41,051 bases of DNA. Source: JACRIM01 sp038042195. GTDB taxonomy: Bacteria > Planctomycetota > Phycisphaerae > UBA1845 > UTPLA1. Of the stretch, positions 1 through 9,289 are shown one piece after another. The DNA is taken from assembly GCA_038042195.1 (NCBI GenBank), contig JBBTET010000072.1:1-41051 (forward strand), in the 5' to 3' direction. The notes beneath the pieces were generated by a model. That model did no database searches. It was not told the DNA's origin and saw only the letters and a list, made by a program, of their open reading frames with translations. Numbering within the stretch: position 1 is the first letter of the stretch; every line of letters starts with the position of its first letter. The position numbers and the translations under genes are program-made.

Positions 1-1
1 T

Positions 2-829
2 ATTCTCCTTGAGGGCGGGCGGGTGTTGCACAAACAGACGTGGATGGGGGAACAGGCGGCGGGGGTCATTGAAGTGTCTCGTTACTTGTTGGCGGGGGCG
101 GAGCGTGGTGTGGTTGGGGCTGTGGGTCTGATTGTTGAGAAGTTGTTTGGTTCGTTGCAAGGTGTGTGGATGATTTTGGGGACGGGGTATGTTGTGGTTA
201 TGCGCGGGCGGGTCTTCCATCGGTGTGATGCCATGGCGGCGAAACTCTGGTGGAGTTTGCACGCGGTGATTCTTGTTTGGTTTGCGTCGCGGGCGGGGTA
301 TTTGTCGAGTCGGCATTGTTTGGTGTTGGATGTTTGTTTTGTGGTCATGGCGGCGGGGTTGTTGGCGTGGGCTGGTGAGATGGCGACCCCGCGTGTGCCG
401 CGCTTCGCGAGCGCGGCGGCTAACCGGGGGGGCGTGGTTGCATTGGTTGTGATCTGTGCGGCGCTTTCGCCGTGGTTGGTGCGGGACATTCATGAGGGGC
501 GGGGAACTGTGCGGGAGGCGGCGGCGTGGATCGCGCGGGAAAATGGGGAGCGAAGGAATCCGGGGATTGTGGCGATGGATGGGTGGGTTCCATTTTATTC
601 GGGGGCGACGCGTTGGGCGGATTGCGCGAAGTCGGAGGGGTTGGGGGCGTGCGCGGAATTGGGGGATTCGGCGTGGCTGGTGATGACGGCGGAGGAGCGG
701 CCGGCAGGGCGGGTGGTGATTGCGTCGACGGGGACGACAGTGGAGATCACTGAGGCGGCGCGGTTTGGGGAGTCGAAAGGACGGCGTGGGGTGGTGGTGT
801 ATCGGGTGCGGAGATCACCTCCGAAATAG
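2..829 (+). CDS. Membrane glycosyltransferase (GT39/PMT-like), C-terminal part
   Basis: The frame is open to the left edge of the window, so this is the 3' part of a longer gene; the GTG at 23 is only the first start-like codon visible. The visible part has two or three hydrophobic segments, including one just after the phrase YLSSRHCL, which resembles the last membrane helices of PMT/GT39-type glycosyltransferases. A soluble tail follows, beginning with REAAAWI and later VPFYSGA. GT39 enzymes move a sugar from a polyprenyl-phosphate donor to a periplasmic acceptor. The family call rests on this C-terminal architecture and its likeness to the complete gene at 16263-17991; the catalytic N-terminal loop lies outside the window. 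It converges on the Rieske gene with a 20 bp gap. Confidence 0.55.
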   Translation: MLLEGGRVLHKQTWMGEQAAGVIEVSRYLLAGAERGVVGAVGLIVEKLFGSLQGVWMILGTGYVVVMRGRVFHRCDAMAAKLWWSLHAVILVWFASRAGYLSSRHCLVLDVCFVVMAAGLLAWAGEMATPRVPRFASAAANRGGVVALVVICAALSPWLVRDIHEGRGTVREAAAWIARENGERRNPGIVAMDGWVPFYSGATRWADCAKSEGLGACAELGDSAWLVMTAEERPAGRVVIASTGTTVEITEAARFGESKGRRGVVVYRVRRSPPK

Positions 830-849
830 AGAATTGGAACACCCATTTT

Positions 850-1977
850 CTAAGGTGTCGCGGGGCCGCTTGCTGGCGCACCGCGGCTCAGATCCGCGTG
901 CAGCATCCGATGAAACAAATGCTCCCCCGCCTCGCGGCGCACCGACAGTCGCCCTACGTCATACGCTTTTGATTGCAATCCGCGTTGAACGGATGCGCAG
1001 ATGTCGACGTCCTCCTGTTGCACGCGCGTGCCAACCTCCACGCTTTGGCGGTTGCGAGCCTCGGCAGCCGGACTGATGTCATCAAAATAGAAATCAAAGA
1101 CGACCAGGCACTTGTCCACCGCCAGTGGCAGGACGAGGTTGGTGTCCATGACGCCTTCGTACCAATTCAGCATGAAGTTCGGATGCAACCAGTAGTAGTA
1201 AGCCGTGTCGCCACGGCGGACCGAGGAGACGCTCGCGTCCTTGCCCTGTCGCATCGGGCTCCATTGCAGGCAGTAGCGGTCGCGCGTCTCGATCATGTAA
1301 TCGCTGTATTCCAGCACCGAGTTCAGCCCCTTGTGCAGGTGGGGGATGTGGTAGCCGCCGTCGAGGTAGTTGTCGACGTACACCTTCCAGTTGCAATGGA
1401 TGGTCCACGAGCGGCGCTCGAAAAACTTGGAGCCGGCGAGGTTGAGCGGTTTCGTGCGCGCCGGGATATCCCCAAGATACTCGGCCAGACTCGTACGATC
1501 CTCGCCCAAATGCACAAAGACGAAGTTCTCCCAGGTGTCCACGCGAACGGGGACGAGGCTGTTCTGCTTCTTGTCGAAGTTCTCCACGCCCTCGAACTCC
1601 GGCGCGCCCTTGAGCGAGCCGTCGAGGTCATACGTCCAGCCGTGGTAGGGGCAGCGCAGGACGCCGCAGGAGCCTTCGGCCTCGGTGGCAATGATGGCGG
1701 CGTGATGGCGGCAGACGTTGTAGCACCCGTGGAGCTTGCCATCGCTGCCGCGCGTCACCACGATCGGCTCGCCACCCACGTCCGCGGTAATGAATCGCCC
1801 CGTCTCGCGAAGCTGATCGAGCCGACCGACGAACTGCCAGTTGTTGCCAAACACGGTGCGACGTTCAAGATCGGCGATGCGCGGGTCGGTGTACCAGGAG
1901 CTGGGGATGGTGGCTGCGCGGGCGAGCGGTGCGGCGGCGTTGTAAGCGTTGATGATCTGTTGGAGGATCGTGCTCAT
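850..1977 (-). CDS. Rieske non-heme iron oxygenase, alpha-subunit type
   Basis: A 375-residue aromatic-ring-hydroxylating/choline-monooxygenase-like oxygenase. The N-terminal Rieske domain holds the [2Fe-2S] ligands C89-x-H91 and C109-x2-H112 (CRH and CPYH). The catalytic domain has the NWKVYVDNYLDGGYH segment, with H210 and H215 as likely mononuclear-iron ligands and an acidic cluster at 322-325 (EDVD) as the likely third ligand. The combination NWKxxxDNYLDGGYHxPxxH resembles choline or carnitine monooxygenases more than classic naphthalene-type dioxygenases; the substrate is inferred and uncertain. No reductase or ferredoxin gene is adjacent, so electrons must come from elsewhere. It starts with ATG 25 bp after the GT4 gene and is probably the last gene of a truA-GT4-Rieske run. 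Confidence 0.9.
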   Translation of the reverse strand: MSTILQQIINAYNAAAPLARAATIPSSWYTDPRIADLERRTVFGNNWQFVGRLDQLRETGRFITADVGGEPIVVTRGSDGKLHGCYNVCRHHAAIIATEAEGSCGVLRCPYHGWTYDLDGSLKGAPEFEGVENFDKKQNSLVPVRVDTWENFVFVHLGEDRTSLAEYLGDIPARTKPLNLAGSKFFERRSWTIHCNWKVYVDNYLDGGYHIPHLHKGLNSVLEYSDYMIETRDRYCLQWSPMRQGKDASVSSVRRGDTAYYYWLHPNFMLNWYEGVMDTNLVLPLAVDKCLVVFDFYFDDISPAAEARNRQSVEVGTRVQQEDVDICASVQRGLQSKAYDVGRLSVRREAGEHLFHRMLHADLSRGAPASGPATP

Positions 1978-2002
1978 GGAGGCTCCGAAGTGTGGAATCG
2001 TA

Positions 2003-3184
2003 TCACGGGAGGTGGGCGCGCCCCAAACGGTGATACAAAGCGTCGAGGCGATCCACCATCACGTTGTGATCGAAGTCAGTGAGGCAGCGGCGGCGGCCTT
2101 CGGTGCCGTAGCGATGCCTCATGGCGGGATCGTGGGCCAGGCGGACGAGGGCTGTTGCGAATGCGTCGGTGTCGCCGAGCGCGGCCAATTCTCCGGTCAC
2201 TCCGGGAATGACCACTTCGGGCGCACCATCGACGGCGAAACACACGGCGGGTTTTTCCATCAGCAGGGCCTGCACGACGGCTCGCGGCAGACCCTCCCAT
2301 TGCGATGTGTGTGCGAGCATGTCGATTCCTGCGAGCACGCCAGGAATGTCATCGGGCGAGATGAGGCCGGTGAAGGTAACGTGATCGCGCAGGCCGCGAA
2401 GGGTGAGTTCTGTTTCGTAATGCTCACGGAGCAAGCCGCCACCGATCCACACGAAATGCAGATTGGGAGCGTGGGAGAGGGCCCGCTCGATGACGTCGAT
2501 GAGTTGTTCGTAGCCCTTGTCGGTAAATAACCGCGCGACGGTGCCGACAATGCAAAGCTGATCTGCCTTTTCCCGAAGCATGGGCGGCAGAAGATGACGG
2601 CGACGAATCGTGGCATTGTGGTAAGTGGGATTGAAAGCGGCGGCGACCATGCCGCTACGAATCGTGGTGTACTGCTCAGCGCGGCCGATGGACGCTTCTA
2701 GGGATTGCTGCGTCATGGAGTCGGCAACGCTGACGATGGCGTGACAGTAGTCGGCGCAGAGACGCTCGACCGCGGCGTAAAGGAGTTGCATCGGGCGCGA
2801 CTGCGTCCGGTTGAAGCTCATGCCATGAATGGTGTGGACGATGATGGGCACGCCCGCTTGATGAGCGGCGATACGGCCGATGATCCCCGCTTTGCTGGAG
2901 TGGGTATGAACGACATCGGGGGCGAGTTGTTCAAAGCGCGTACGGAGCTGCAGAAGTGCATTCAGATCGTTTGTCGGCGTAATGTGCCGATACAGCGAGG
3001 GGGTTTCCTCGAAGTGATACTTGCCACTACGAGCGCGCTCGACCAGCGAACCTTCTGGGCCGGTGGTTTGGCCGGAAAGCAGCGTCACCTCATGTCCGCG
3101 CGCGGCCAGTCCTTCGCACGAGAGCAACGTGTTCTCCTGCGCACCGCCGACGATGAGCCGCGTGATGACATGGACGATCTTCAC
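2003..3184 (-). CDS. GT4-family glycosyltransferase
   Basis: A 393-residue GT-B fold glycosyltransferase of the GT4/glycosyltransferase group 1 type. The N-terminal domain starts MKIVHVITRLIVGGAQ, the usual GG-x-Q acceptor-side loop, and continues with DVVHTHSSKAG. The C-terminal nucleotide-sugar domain has VGTVARLFTDKG, WIGGGLL and the donor-binding region EGLPRAVVQALLMEKP followed by GAPEVV. It most likely adds a sugar to a cell-surface glycan or lipid in the cytoplasm; the specificity cannot be read. The start is GTG, and its bases overlap the TGA stop of truA (GTGA at 3181-3184), which points to translational coupling. Confidence 0.88.
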   Translation of the reverse strand: MKIVHVITRLIVGGAQENTLLSCEGLAARGHEVTLLSGQTTGPEGSLVERARSGKYHFEETPSLYRHITPTNDLNALLQLRTRFEQLAPDVVHTHSSKAGIIGRIAAHQAGVPIIVHTIHGMSFNRTQSRPMQLLYAAVERLCADYCHAIVSVADSMTQQSLEASIGRAEQYTTIRSGMVAAAFNPTYHNATIRRRHLLPPMLREKADQLCIVGTVARLFTDKGYEQLIDVIERALSHAPNLHFVWIGGGLLREHYETELTLRGLRDHVTFTGLISPDDIPGVLAGIDMLAHTSQWEGLPRAVVQALLMEKPAVCFAVDGAPEVVIPGVTGELAALGDTDAFATALVRLAHDPAMRHRYGTEGRRRCLTDFDHNVMVDRLDALYHRLGRAHLP

Positions 3185-4044
3185 GCCTCCGGCTCCTCAA
3201 TTTCGCTCTCCCCTGGGGTGAGGGTCGCCCCACAGGGCGGCTGAGCATTTCGCGCCCGTTCCAACAACTCCGGCCCCGGCTCCGGCAACCCCGGTAGGTC
3301 GTATCGCACCCATTGCAAGCACAGCCCCCGCCCCGGTGCCGTCGGGCCACCCACGCGCTGACGGTCGCAGGCATCGAGGTCCGACTTCACGCGCTCCGGC
3401 TGCCACAGGCCGCGTCCGACTTCGATGAGTGAGCCGACCATGTTGCGCACCTGCTTATAAAGGAACCCATCGCCCTCCACGTCAAACCGCACTTCCTCAC
3501 CGTGGCGTTGAATGTCGAATCGATGAATCGTGCGCACGTTTGTCTCCCGCACATTGCCCGGCGAGGCGAACGACGTGAAGTCATGCGTCCCGATGAGGTG
3601 CTCCGCCGCTGCGCGCATGGCGTCCAGATTCAGCGGCTGCCAGAGGTGATATGTGTACCGATGTGAAAGCGTTTCCACCGGGCGGCCGCGCACATTGTGT
3701 ACGCGATACCGATAGAGCTTCGACACCGCCGAGCGCGTCGCGTGAAAGGTCAGCGGCACTTCTTCCGCGCGGATCAGCGTCATGTCCTTCGGCAGGCGCG
3801 AGCCGACACCACGCTGGATGCCGGTCGAGGGGATCGGAGTCGGCGTGAAAAAGTTGGCGACGTAGCCCAGGGCATGAACCCCCGCGTCCGTCCGGCTGCA
3901 ACCGATCACCGAGACCTGATGGCGAACCAGCCGCCGCACGGCCTGTTCGAGGCAGGATTGGACGGTGCGCAGCTCGGGCTGAAGCTGCCACCCGTGAAAA
4001 TCGCCGCCGTCATAGGCGAGCGTGAGCATGAAGTTTCGTAGCAT
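3181..4044 (-). CDS. truA: tRNA pseudouridine(38-40) synthase TruA
   Basis: This enzyme converts uridines 38-40 of the tRNA anticodon stem-loop to pseudouridine. The 287-residue protein has the family N-terminus LTLAYDGGDFHGWQ, the catalytic motif SRTDAGVHA with nucleophile Asp53, the KLYRYR segment and the C-terminal YKQVRNMVGSLIEVGRG motif. Family members are usually 245-270 residues; the extra length is an acidic, proline-rich tail (GESEIEEPEA). It heads a minus-strand run and overlaps the GT4 gene by 4 bp. Confidence 0.96.
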   Translation of the reverse strand: MLRNFMLTLAYDGGDFHGWQLQPELRTVQSCLEQAVRRLVRHQVSVIGCSRTDAGVHALGYVANFFTPTPIPSTGIQRGVGSRLPKDMTLIRAEEVPLTFHATRSAVSKLYRYRVHNVRGRPVETLSHRYTYHLWQPLNLDAMRAAAEHLIGTHDFTSFASPGNVRETNVRTIHRFDIQRHGEEVRFDVEGDGFLYKQVRNMVGSLIEVGRGLWQPERVKSDLDACDRQRVGGPTAPGRGLCLQWVRYDLPGLPEPGPELLERARNAQPPCGATLTPGESEIEEPEA

Positions 4045-4088
4045 TCACGCGCATCGTAGAAGACGACCGCGCGGACGTCGACGGGCGA

Positions 4089-5162
4089 TCAGGACTGTTT
4101 GGGCGTGACCGGCGACGCTTCGGCAGATTCACCACCCGGAGCGGCAATGAATGAGCGCTGGGTTCGGCGGCGATCACGGATGCGGGCGTGGCGCTTGTGC
4201 GGTGCAACGATGGGCAGCGAATTCGGATCAAGGGTCCAATGTCCGACGACTCGCCCGCGACCGACATCCTTGGCCACGAAGAGGGCGATGTCGGCATGGA
4301 GCATGAAAATATCCGCATTGAAAGCGTCGTCCGCACCATCGAAACGAGCCACTCCGAAGCCCGCGTAGAAGTGCTTCGGCTGGCTCCGAGCGTCAAAGGC
4401 GACCGAAGCGAAGGTCTGCCGCAATCGTTCGGCGAGGGCGATGGCTCGATCGGGTGTGCTGTCGGTCAGGACGATGGCGAACTCCTCGCCACCGATGCGT
4501 CCCGCGCGGCAGGAGTTGGTCTGGATTCGCTTGACCAATCGGGCAAAGGTCAGGATGACCTCGTCGCCAAACTCATGCCCGTATTTCTCATTCACGAGGG
4601 CGAGGTTGTCGATGTCGGCCAGGATCAGGAATGTTTCAGTCCTGTTTCGCTTGGCGGCCATGACGGCTTCGGTGAGATAGAGAAAGAACTGCCGTCGGTT
4701 GGCCAGACCGGTGAGAGGATCGAGAATGGCGAGCCGTCGATAGGCGTCGCGCAGGGTTTGTTCTTGCAGTGCCACGCGAAGCCGCCCAAGCAATTCCACG
4801 CGGCTGATCGGCTTGGACAAGAGATCATGCCCACCGGCATCGAAGCAGTGTTGGACGATGTCGTCGGTGCGCGGATTCCCGGTCATGAAAAGAATGGGGA
4901 TGTCGGCGGTGAGGAGCTTGGATTTGAGATCTTTGCAGACGGCCAGCCCGCTCATATCGGCCAGATTCAAATCTAGTAGCACGGCGTTGGGCCTGTATTT
5001 CTCGGCGATGTTGATTCCAGCCGCGCCGTCTTCAGCCCAGGTGGCGCGATACCCGGCATCCTGCAGGACGCGTAGGGTTTGTTCGCAACCCTCCTGATCC
5101 CGGTCGATGACCAGAATAAGCGAGTGATCGTCCCTGCTTGTATCGTTGAATTCCAGGTCCAT
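4089..5162 (-). CDS. Response regulator with diguanylate cyclase (REC-GGDEF)
   Basis: A 357-residue REC-GGDEF protein that would make cyclic di-GMP when phosphorylated. From the ATG at 5162, the receiver domain (about residues 13-125) has acidic pocket residues in VIDRD, phospho-acceptor Asp64 (LLDLNLADM), the Thr of FMTGN and the Lys of LLSKPI. The GGDEF domain (about 145-300) has DPLTGLANRRQF, metal-binding DIDN and an intact GGEEF at 224-228. The four residues at the inhibitory-site position are not RxxD, so product inhibition through that site is unlikely. An upstream in-frame ATG at 5207 is possible; still longer starts would run over the neighbouring gene and add unstructured sequence. 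The tail is basic. No histidine kinase is adjacent. Confidence 0.93.
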   Translation of the reverse strand: MDLEFNDTSRDDHSLILVIDRDQEGCEQTLRVLQDAGYRATWAEDGAAGINIAEKYRPNAVLLDLNLADMSGLAVCKDLKSKLLTADIPILFMTGNPRTDDIVQHCFDAGGHDLLSKPISRVELLGRLRVALQEQTLRDAYRRLAILDPLTGLANRRQFFLYLTEAVMAAKRNRTETFLILADIDNLALVNEKYGHEFGDEVILTFARLVKRIQTNSCRAGRIGGEEFAIVLTDSTPDRAIALAERLRQTFASVAFDARSQPKHFYAGFGVARFDGADDAFNADIFMLHADIALFVAKDVGRGRVVGHWTLDPNSLPIVAPHKRHARIRDRRRTQRSFIAAPGGESAEASPVTPKQS

Positions 5163-5346
5163 GAGTCGTCCGCGTATTTCCCCGGATGCCACACCGCCGT
5201 TATTCATATCGGATAGGTAAAAGACGAACCCCAGTAAGATCACCCCCTGAGACGAACCCGTAGTCATCCGGTCCGGGGCGTCCCGCCGCACATTCTGGGA
5301 CATGGGGTGCAATGGTCCGTGACTGAATTGCATAGTTCTTGTAGCG

Positions 5347-6411
5347 CTACTCGACGATCTGGTCCGACACCGGCTCGGGCGGGCGCAGGTCCAAGACCTG
5401 TCGGCTCGGCGGGTGGATCGATCGGGCGATGTGTATGACGTAGTCTGCCTTGAATCGTCCGGACAGCCTTTCGCCGTCTTCAAGGTTGCAACCATCAGCG
5501 AGTAATTCGCCCGCCAGATCGTAAAGCAGCGTTGCTACCGGGTCGCCCGGCTCTCCGTCGGTGGTGAGTTGCAGGTCCGGCAGACCAAAGGCGCACAGGC
5601 CGGCCGTGTCACACACCACTCGGCCATCCTCCTGCGGAAAGGTTCGGAAGCTGATGCACGCCGAGGTCAGGTCTGCGCCGGGCAGCAAGAGAGGTTGCAC
5701 CTCACCGGGTTGAATCAGTCGTCCCGCATCGGGCCAGAGCACGGCCGTGATGGGCGCAAACTCGGCAAGGGCCAGTTGTGCTTGCACGTGCTGACGAATG
5801 ATCTCGAAGCGAGTGACATCATCAGCCGTGTGCGTCGTGATAGTGATATGCCCCGCATGGGTCTTGATGCGTGAGGCCGCGTCGGGCCAGTCGAAGGCCT
5901 GCGACAGGGCGTAGTCGATCTGCTCTGCTCGCAGAGGCGTTGACGAGCTTCGCATGTCGATTGCCACGGGGCCGATCTCGACTCGAATCACGTCGCCGGA
6001 CGCCACGAGCCGTGCGTCGCGTCGGCCGCTTCGTCGAAGCGAGGCGAGGAACACGTCGCCAGTTGCCTGCCAGCGCGTTCGCAGGAGAACGATGCTTATC
6101 ACGGCCCGTGTCGGTTTTGGTGCGGGGGCCGGTTCGGCAACGAGGGCTTGTGCCGGCGCGGGCTGGGTCTCGATTTGCCGTGGCTCATGCGTGATCGCCT
6201 TAAACCATGCGGCTAGTTCGACGAGCGCGGCTACGAGCAGCGCGGTCCAGCCGGCGGCGATTCCGTGGCCCATCATCCAGGCAGCACCGGCCAGGAACAG
6301 TGCGACGAAGTGCAACCCGGATTGCACGCTTCGCGCGCGCACCGTGAGGAGAAAGCCAAAGAGCGCGGCGGTGAAGACACTCACGCCAAGAATGACAAAC
6401 AGCCACAGCAC
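5347..6411 (-). CDS. Membrane-anchored DUF4261-like protein
   Basis: A 354-residue protein of unknown function. Two or three membrane helices fill residues 1-70 (MLWLFVILGVSVFTAALFG and the LFLAGAAWMMGHGIAAGW region). A Pro/Ala linker (about 80-100) leads to a soluble domain. Its last 120 residues include VVCDTAGLCAFGLPDLQL, LLYDLAGELL and DGERLSG, which look like the DUF4261 family (DTLGLxxFGLPDLQ, LLYNxAxYL). The start is GTG, with GGAG about 11 bases upstream. It lies between a thioesterase gene and the REC-GGDEF gene on one strand, but 184 bp separate it from the latter, so shared transcription is uncertain. The family match is from memory of motifs and should be treated as moderate. Confidence 0.65.
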   Translation of the reverse strand: MLWLFVILGVSVFTAALFGFLLTVRARSVQSGLHFVALFLAGAAWMMGHGIAAGWTALLVAALVELAAWFKAITHEPRQIETQPAPAQALVAEPAPAPKPTRAVISIVLLRTRWQATGDVFLASLRRSGRRDARLVASGDVIRVEIGPVAIDMRSSSTPLRAEQIDYALSQAFDWPDAASRIKTHAGHITITTHTADDVTRFEIIRQHVQAQLALAEFAPITAVLWPDAGRLIQPGEVQPLLLPGADLTSACISFRTFPQEDGRVVCDTAGLCAFGLPDLQLTTDGEPGDPVATLLYDLAGELLADGCNLEDGERLSGRFKADYVIHIARSIHPPSRQVLDLRPPEPVSDQIVE

Positions 6412-6451
6412 GATCGTTGATTCTCCAGGTGGTCGAGACAGCGGGTTGGCA

Positions 6452-6880
6452 TCAAGACCGGGCCGCAGCGGCGTGGGCCAGCGCTTCGTCGTAGATGTCG
6501 TCGGGGATCGGGATCAGCTTTCCGGCGCGGTCGATGCAGGCCAGCGTCGATGTCGCCTCGCACAGCAACGACCCTGCGCGGCGCAGTTCGTACGAGTGGT
6601 CGATGCGTGCACGGGTCATGCGGTTGATCTTCGTCAACAGCGTCAGGTCGTCGTCGTAACGGGCCGGGGCGCGATAGCGGCATTCTATCTTTGCCACCGC
6701 GAACAACACGCCGGCCGTCTCCAGATCGCGATATCGAAACCCCGCAAGCCGCAGCAACTCGGTCCGTCCCATCTCGAAATACTCGAAGTACTTCGAATGA
6801 TGCAGGTACCCCATGGGGTCGCTCTCGGCATAACGCACGCGAATCTGAATCTCGCAGGAACTTGGCTTGGCCGTTGGCAT
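6452..6880 (-). CDS. Acyl-CoA thioesterase, YbgC/4-hydroxybenzoyl-CoA type
   Basis: A 142-residue single hot-dog-fold protein. It carries the family signature RVRYAESDPMGYLHHSKYF, with Asp21 in DPMG at the catalytic position, then YFEMGRTELLR and the strand segments IECRYRAPARYDD and IDHSYELRR. Such enzymes hydrolyse short acyl-CoA or acyl-carrier thioesters and often belong to envelope-associated clusters (YbgC of the Tol-Pal operon is the model), but no Tol-Pal genes are here. It follows murQ by 39 bp on the same strand and is likely co-transcribed with it. Confidence 0.88.
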   Translation of the reverse strand: MPTAKPSSCEIQIRVRYAESDPMGYLHHSKYFEYFEMGRTELLRLAGFRYRDLETAGVLFAVAKIECRYRAPARYDDDLTLLTKINRMTRARIDHSYELRRAGSLLCEATSTLACIDRAGKLIPIPDDIYDEALAHAAAARS

Positions 6881-6919
6881 GGGCGTATTGTCCGCGTGGA
6901 GAGCCGGGCCGCAACTGTG

Positions 6920-7858
6920 TCAGCGACGACCACTTTGAATCGCGTCGCGGACGCGCCCGTCTGCCGCCTTCAAGACGGCCTCCGCCTGCGCTCGACCCAG
7001 TCCGCGATGATGCATCACAATCGCAGTCTTGACCTTGCCGCGAGCCTCGTGAAGCAACCTCTCCGCGTCCACACGTTCGAGGTTTGTGATGTGTTGCACG
7101 ACGCGCGTCGCTCGATCCACCAACTTACGGCAGGCGTAGCTGTTCAAGTCGACCATGAGATTGCCGTAGGTCTTGCCGAGCTGCACCATGCCGAGCGTCG
7201 TGATGGTGTTCAGCACCAGCTTGGTCGCCGTGCCGGCCTTAAGCCGCGTGGAGCCGGAGAGCAACTCCGGGCCGGTCAGCACACGGATGTCCACGTCGCA
7301 CTTGATCGGTGCCTGACTTTTCGGAACGCAGGCGAGGAATATGGTCGTCGCACCGCAGCGCTTGGCCTCGGCGAGGGCCGCATGAACATAGGGCGTCGTG
7401 CCGCCGGTGGCGATGCCCATGACCACGTCGCTGCGCGTCACACGCATCTCCATGATCGCGCGCCGCGCGGCGGCCTCATCGTCCTCGGCCCCTTCAATGC
7501 TTCGCCAAAGGGCCTTCTTCCCGCCGGCAATGATCCCGCGGATCATTCTCGGATCACTGCGAAACGTCGGTGGGCACTCCGAGGCATCGAGCACGCCCAG
7601 TCGGCCGCTGGTCCCCGCGCCGACGTAGATCAATCGACCGCCACTGGTCCATGCAGCCACCACGCGCTGCACGGCCTTGACGATGGCGGGTTTGGCTTTG
7701 GCTACAGCGAGGGCAAGGCCGCGGTCCTCGGCGTTCATCACATCAAACGCCTTGGCAATCGACATGCGGTCGAGGTCGGTCGTTGCGGGATTGCGTTGCT
7801 CGGTGAGCAGATGACCGCGCGAGACGGAGCTGCTTCGTGTCGTTCGTTTCTTTTTCAA
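6920..7858 (-). CDS. murQ: N-acetylmuramic acid 6-phosphate etherase MurQ
   Basis: MurQ cleaves the D-lactyl ether of MurNAc-6-phosphate to give GlcNAc-6-phosphate, a cytoplasmic step of peptidoglycan recycling. The 312-residue sequence shows LLTEQRNPATTDLDRMS near the start, then the SIS-domain motif LIYVGAGTSGRLGVLDASE, in which Glu94 is the expected catalytic acid, and IEGAEDDEAAA. The C-terminal helical part is typical. The chosen start is TTG at 7858, which overlaps the anmK stop (TTGA at 7855-7858); the conserved LTEQRN block begins at residue 18, so the start cannot be much further in. Coupling to anmK fits, because AnmK makes the MurQ substrate. Confidence 0.96.
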   Translation of the reverse strand: MKKKRTTRSSSVSRGHLLTEQRNPATTDLDRMSIAKAFDVMNAEDRGLALAVAKAKPAIVKAVQRVVAAWTSGGRLIYVGAGTSGRLGVLDASECPPTFRSDPRMIRGIIAGGKKALWRSIEGAEDDEAAARRAIMEMRVTRSDVVMGIATGGTTPYVHAALAEAKRCGATTIFLACVPKSQAPIKCDVDIRVLTGPELLSGSTRLKAGTATKLVLNTITTLGMVQLGKTYGNLMVDLNSYACRKLVDRATRVVQHITNLERVDAERLLHEARGKVKTAIVMHHRGLGRAQAEAVLKAADGRVRDAIQSGRR

Positions 7859-9087
7859 CGGGCATCTCCCACGTCGCAGATGGAGCCGAGCAGCACGCGT
7901 CGCCCAGCTCCTGTCACCTGCGGCAAGTTCGCGGGGACTCCGTCGACCCGCGCTGCGGCCAGCATCGCGAACGACGCGCCCTCCTTCGCCTCCGGCGCAA
8001 TGCCGTAGTCATCCATGCGTGAGATCCTCATGTTCGGCGACAACTCGGAACCGGCAGCGGCCTCAAGCTCCAGTAATAGTGTCAGGTTATTGACACCCCC
8101 TCCACACACGATGATCTCGGAGATCGGCGTAGCCCTCGGCCTGCCTCGCTTTCTGCGAACCGCATCCATCTCCTCCGCCATCATGCAACTCATGGTGATG
8201 GTGAACGCGGTCAGGCACGTCGCCGTGCGCAGCAAGTCTTCCGGTTTCAGGCGGTGGCGAGCGAGAGATTTCACCCACGACTGCGTCCAGACCGCTCCGA
8301 AATCCTCGCGCCCGCAGCTTCGCGGAGGCGGCTCGGCGAAGAAGCGGTTCTTCATGGCAGCTCGGAGCGCGGGTTCGTTGATCGCTCCCTTCGCCGCCCA
8401 CTGCCCGTCGGCGTCGTAGTGCTTTCGGCCATTCGTGAATTGCCGCACGAGGGCATCAATGACCATGTTGCCCGGGCCGGTGTCAAAGGCGATGACGGAA
8501 TCCGGTCCGCCGCCGGCCGGCAGATAGGTCAGGTTCGCAATGCCGCCGATGTTCTGAATCACGCGCGTGCGCCGCGCATCCTTGAAGAGAACGTAGTCGG
8601 TCCACGGCACCAACGGCGCGCCCTGTCCACCAACGGCCATGTCGGCCTGGCGAAACCGATGGACGACCGGGCAGCCGATCCTTGCCGCGATCCTCGATGC
8701 GTCGCCGATTTGCAGCGTGCCGGTTGCACGGTGCGATGAGCCGGGTTTTTTCGTTCGCGGTGGAAGGTGGCAGATCGTTTGACCGTGCGACCCGATCAGA
8801 TCGACGCGCTTCAGCCTCAACTTCTTCACGGCCTTTGCAGCTGTCTCCGCGAAGGCGTCGCCGATCTCTGATTCCAGTCGGCAGAGTTCCTCGGTCGTCG
8901 TGCGGGCCGGGGCCATGATGCCGAGCACACGCCGTCGCAACGCCGGTGGATAGTCACCGTGAACATGGCCCAGCACGCGCACGCGCATGCCCAGCCCTCG
9001 CCCGGCAATTTCGCACGCCACCGCATCCACGCCGTCGGCACTGGTGCCGCTGTTGAGTCCGATCACGATTCTGTTTTTTCGGGCCAT
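7855..9087 (-). CDS. anmK: Anhydro-N-acetylmuramic acid kinase AnmK
   Basis: AnmK hydrolyses the anhydro ring of 1,6-anhydroMurNAc and phosphorylates it to MurNAc-6-phosphate, which the following murQ product consumes. From ATG 9087 the protein is 410 residues. It has the N-terminal phosphate loop GLNSGTSADGVDA, the IGSHGQTICH segment, IGGIANLTYLP, the catalytic-region FDTGPGNMVIDALV and ICGGGVNN-like VCGGGVNN near the C-terminus. The frame is open further upstream, with another ATG at 9096, but the conserved block starts 8 residues after 9087. A segment with KKPGSSHRATG lengthens the usual loop. No nagZ or ampG gene lies nearby. Confidence 0.95.
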   Translation of the reverse strand: MARKNRIVIGLNSGTSADGVDAVACEIAGRGLGMRVRVLGHVHGDYPPALRRRVLGIMAPARTTTEELCRLESEIGDAFAETAAKAVKKLRLKRVDLIGSHGQTICHLPPRTKKPGSSHRATGTLQIGDASRIAARIGCPVVHRFRQADMAVGGQGAPLVPWTDYVLFKDARRTRVIQNIGGIANLTYLPAGGGPDSVIAFDTGPGNMVIDALVRQFTNGRKHYDADGQWAAKGAINEPALRAAMKNRFFAEPPPRSCGREDFGAVWTQSWVKSLARHRLKPEDLLRTATCLTAFTITMSCMMAEEMDAVRRKRGRPRATPISEIIVCGGGVNNLTLLLELEAAAGSELSPNMRISRMDDYGIAPEAKEGASFAMLAAARVDGVPANLPQVTGAGRRVLLGSICDVGDAR

Positions 9088-9289
9088 GGATCGCATCCGC
9101 GCCTGACTATTGCTCCCTCGCCATTGTGGCCAAAGCCGGGTTCGACGCAATGCGGATTTGTCTGGGACCTGATTCTCACTACTGGCGTTCGCATCTCAAG
9201 CGTCCAACGGGGCGCTCCGATGACACGACGTCGACCTGCAAACGGATGCCGAGGGCAACGTTTTCGGGCGTTTGGGTAGGGGGAAGCCG

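Noticed and set aside
973..2082. 369-codon plus-strand frame over the Rieske gene
   Set aside because: The minus strand has a full Rieske oxygenase with all ligands.
5954..8008. 684-codon plus-strand frame over murQ, the thioesterase gene and the DUF4261-like gene
   Set aside because: It crosses three genes with strong family matches on the other strand, and its product is Arg/Ala/His-rich without motifs.
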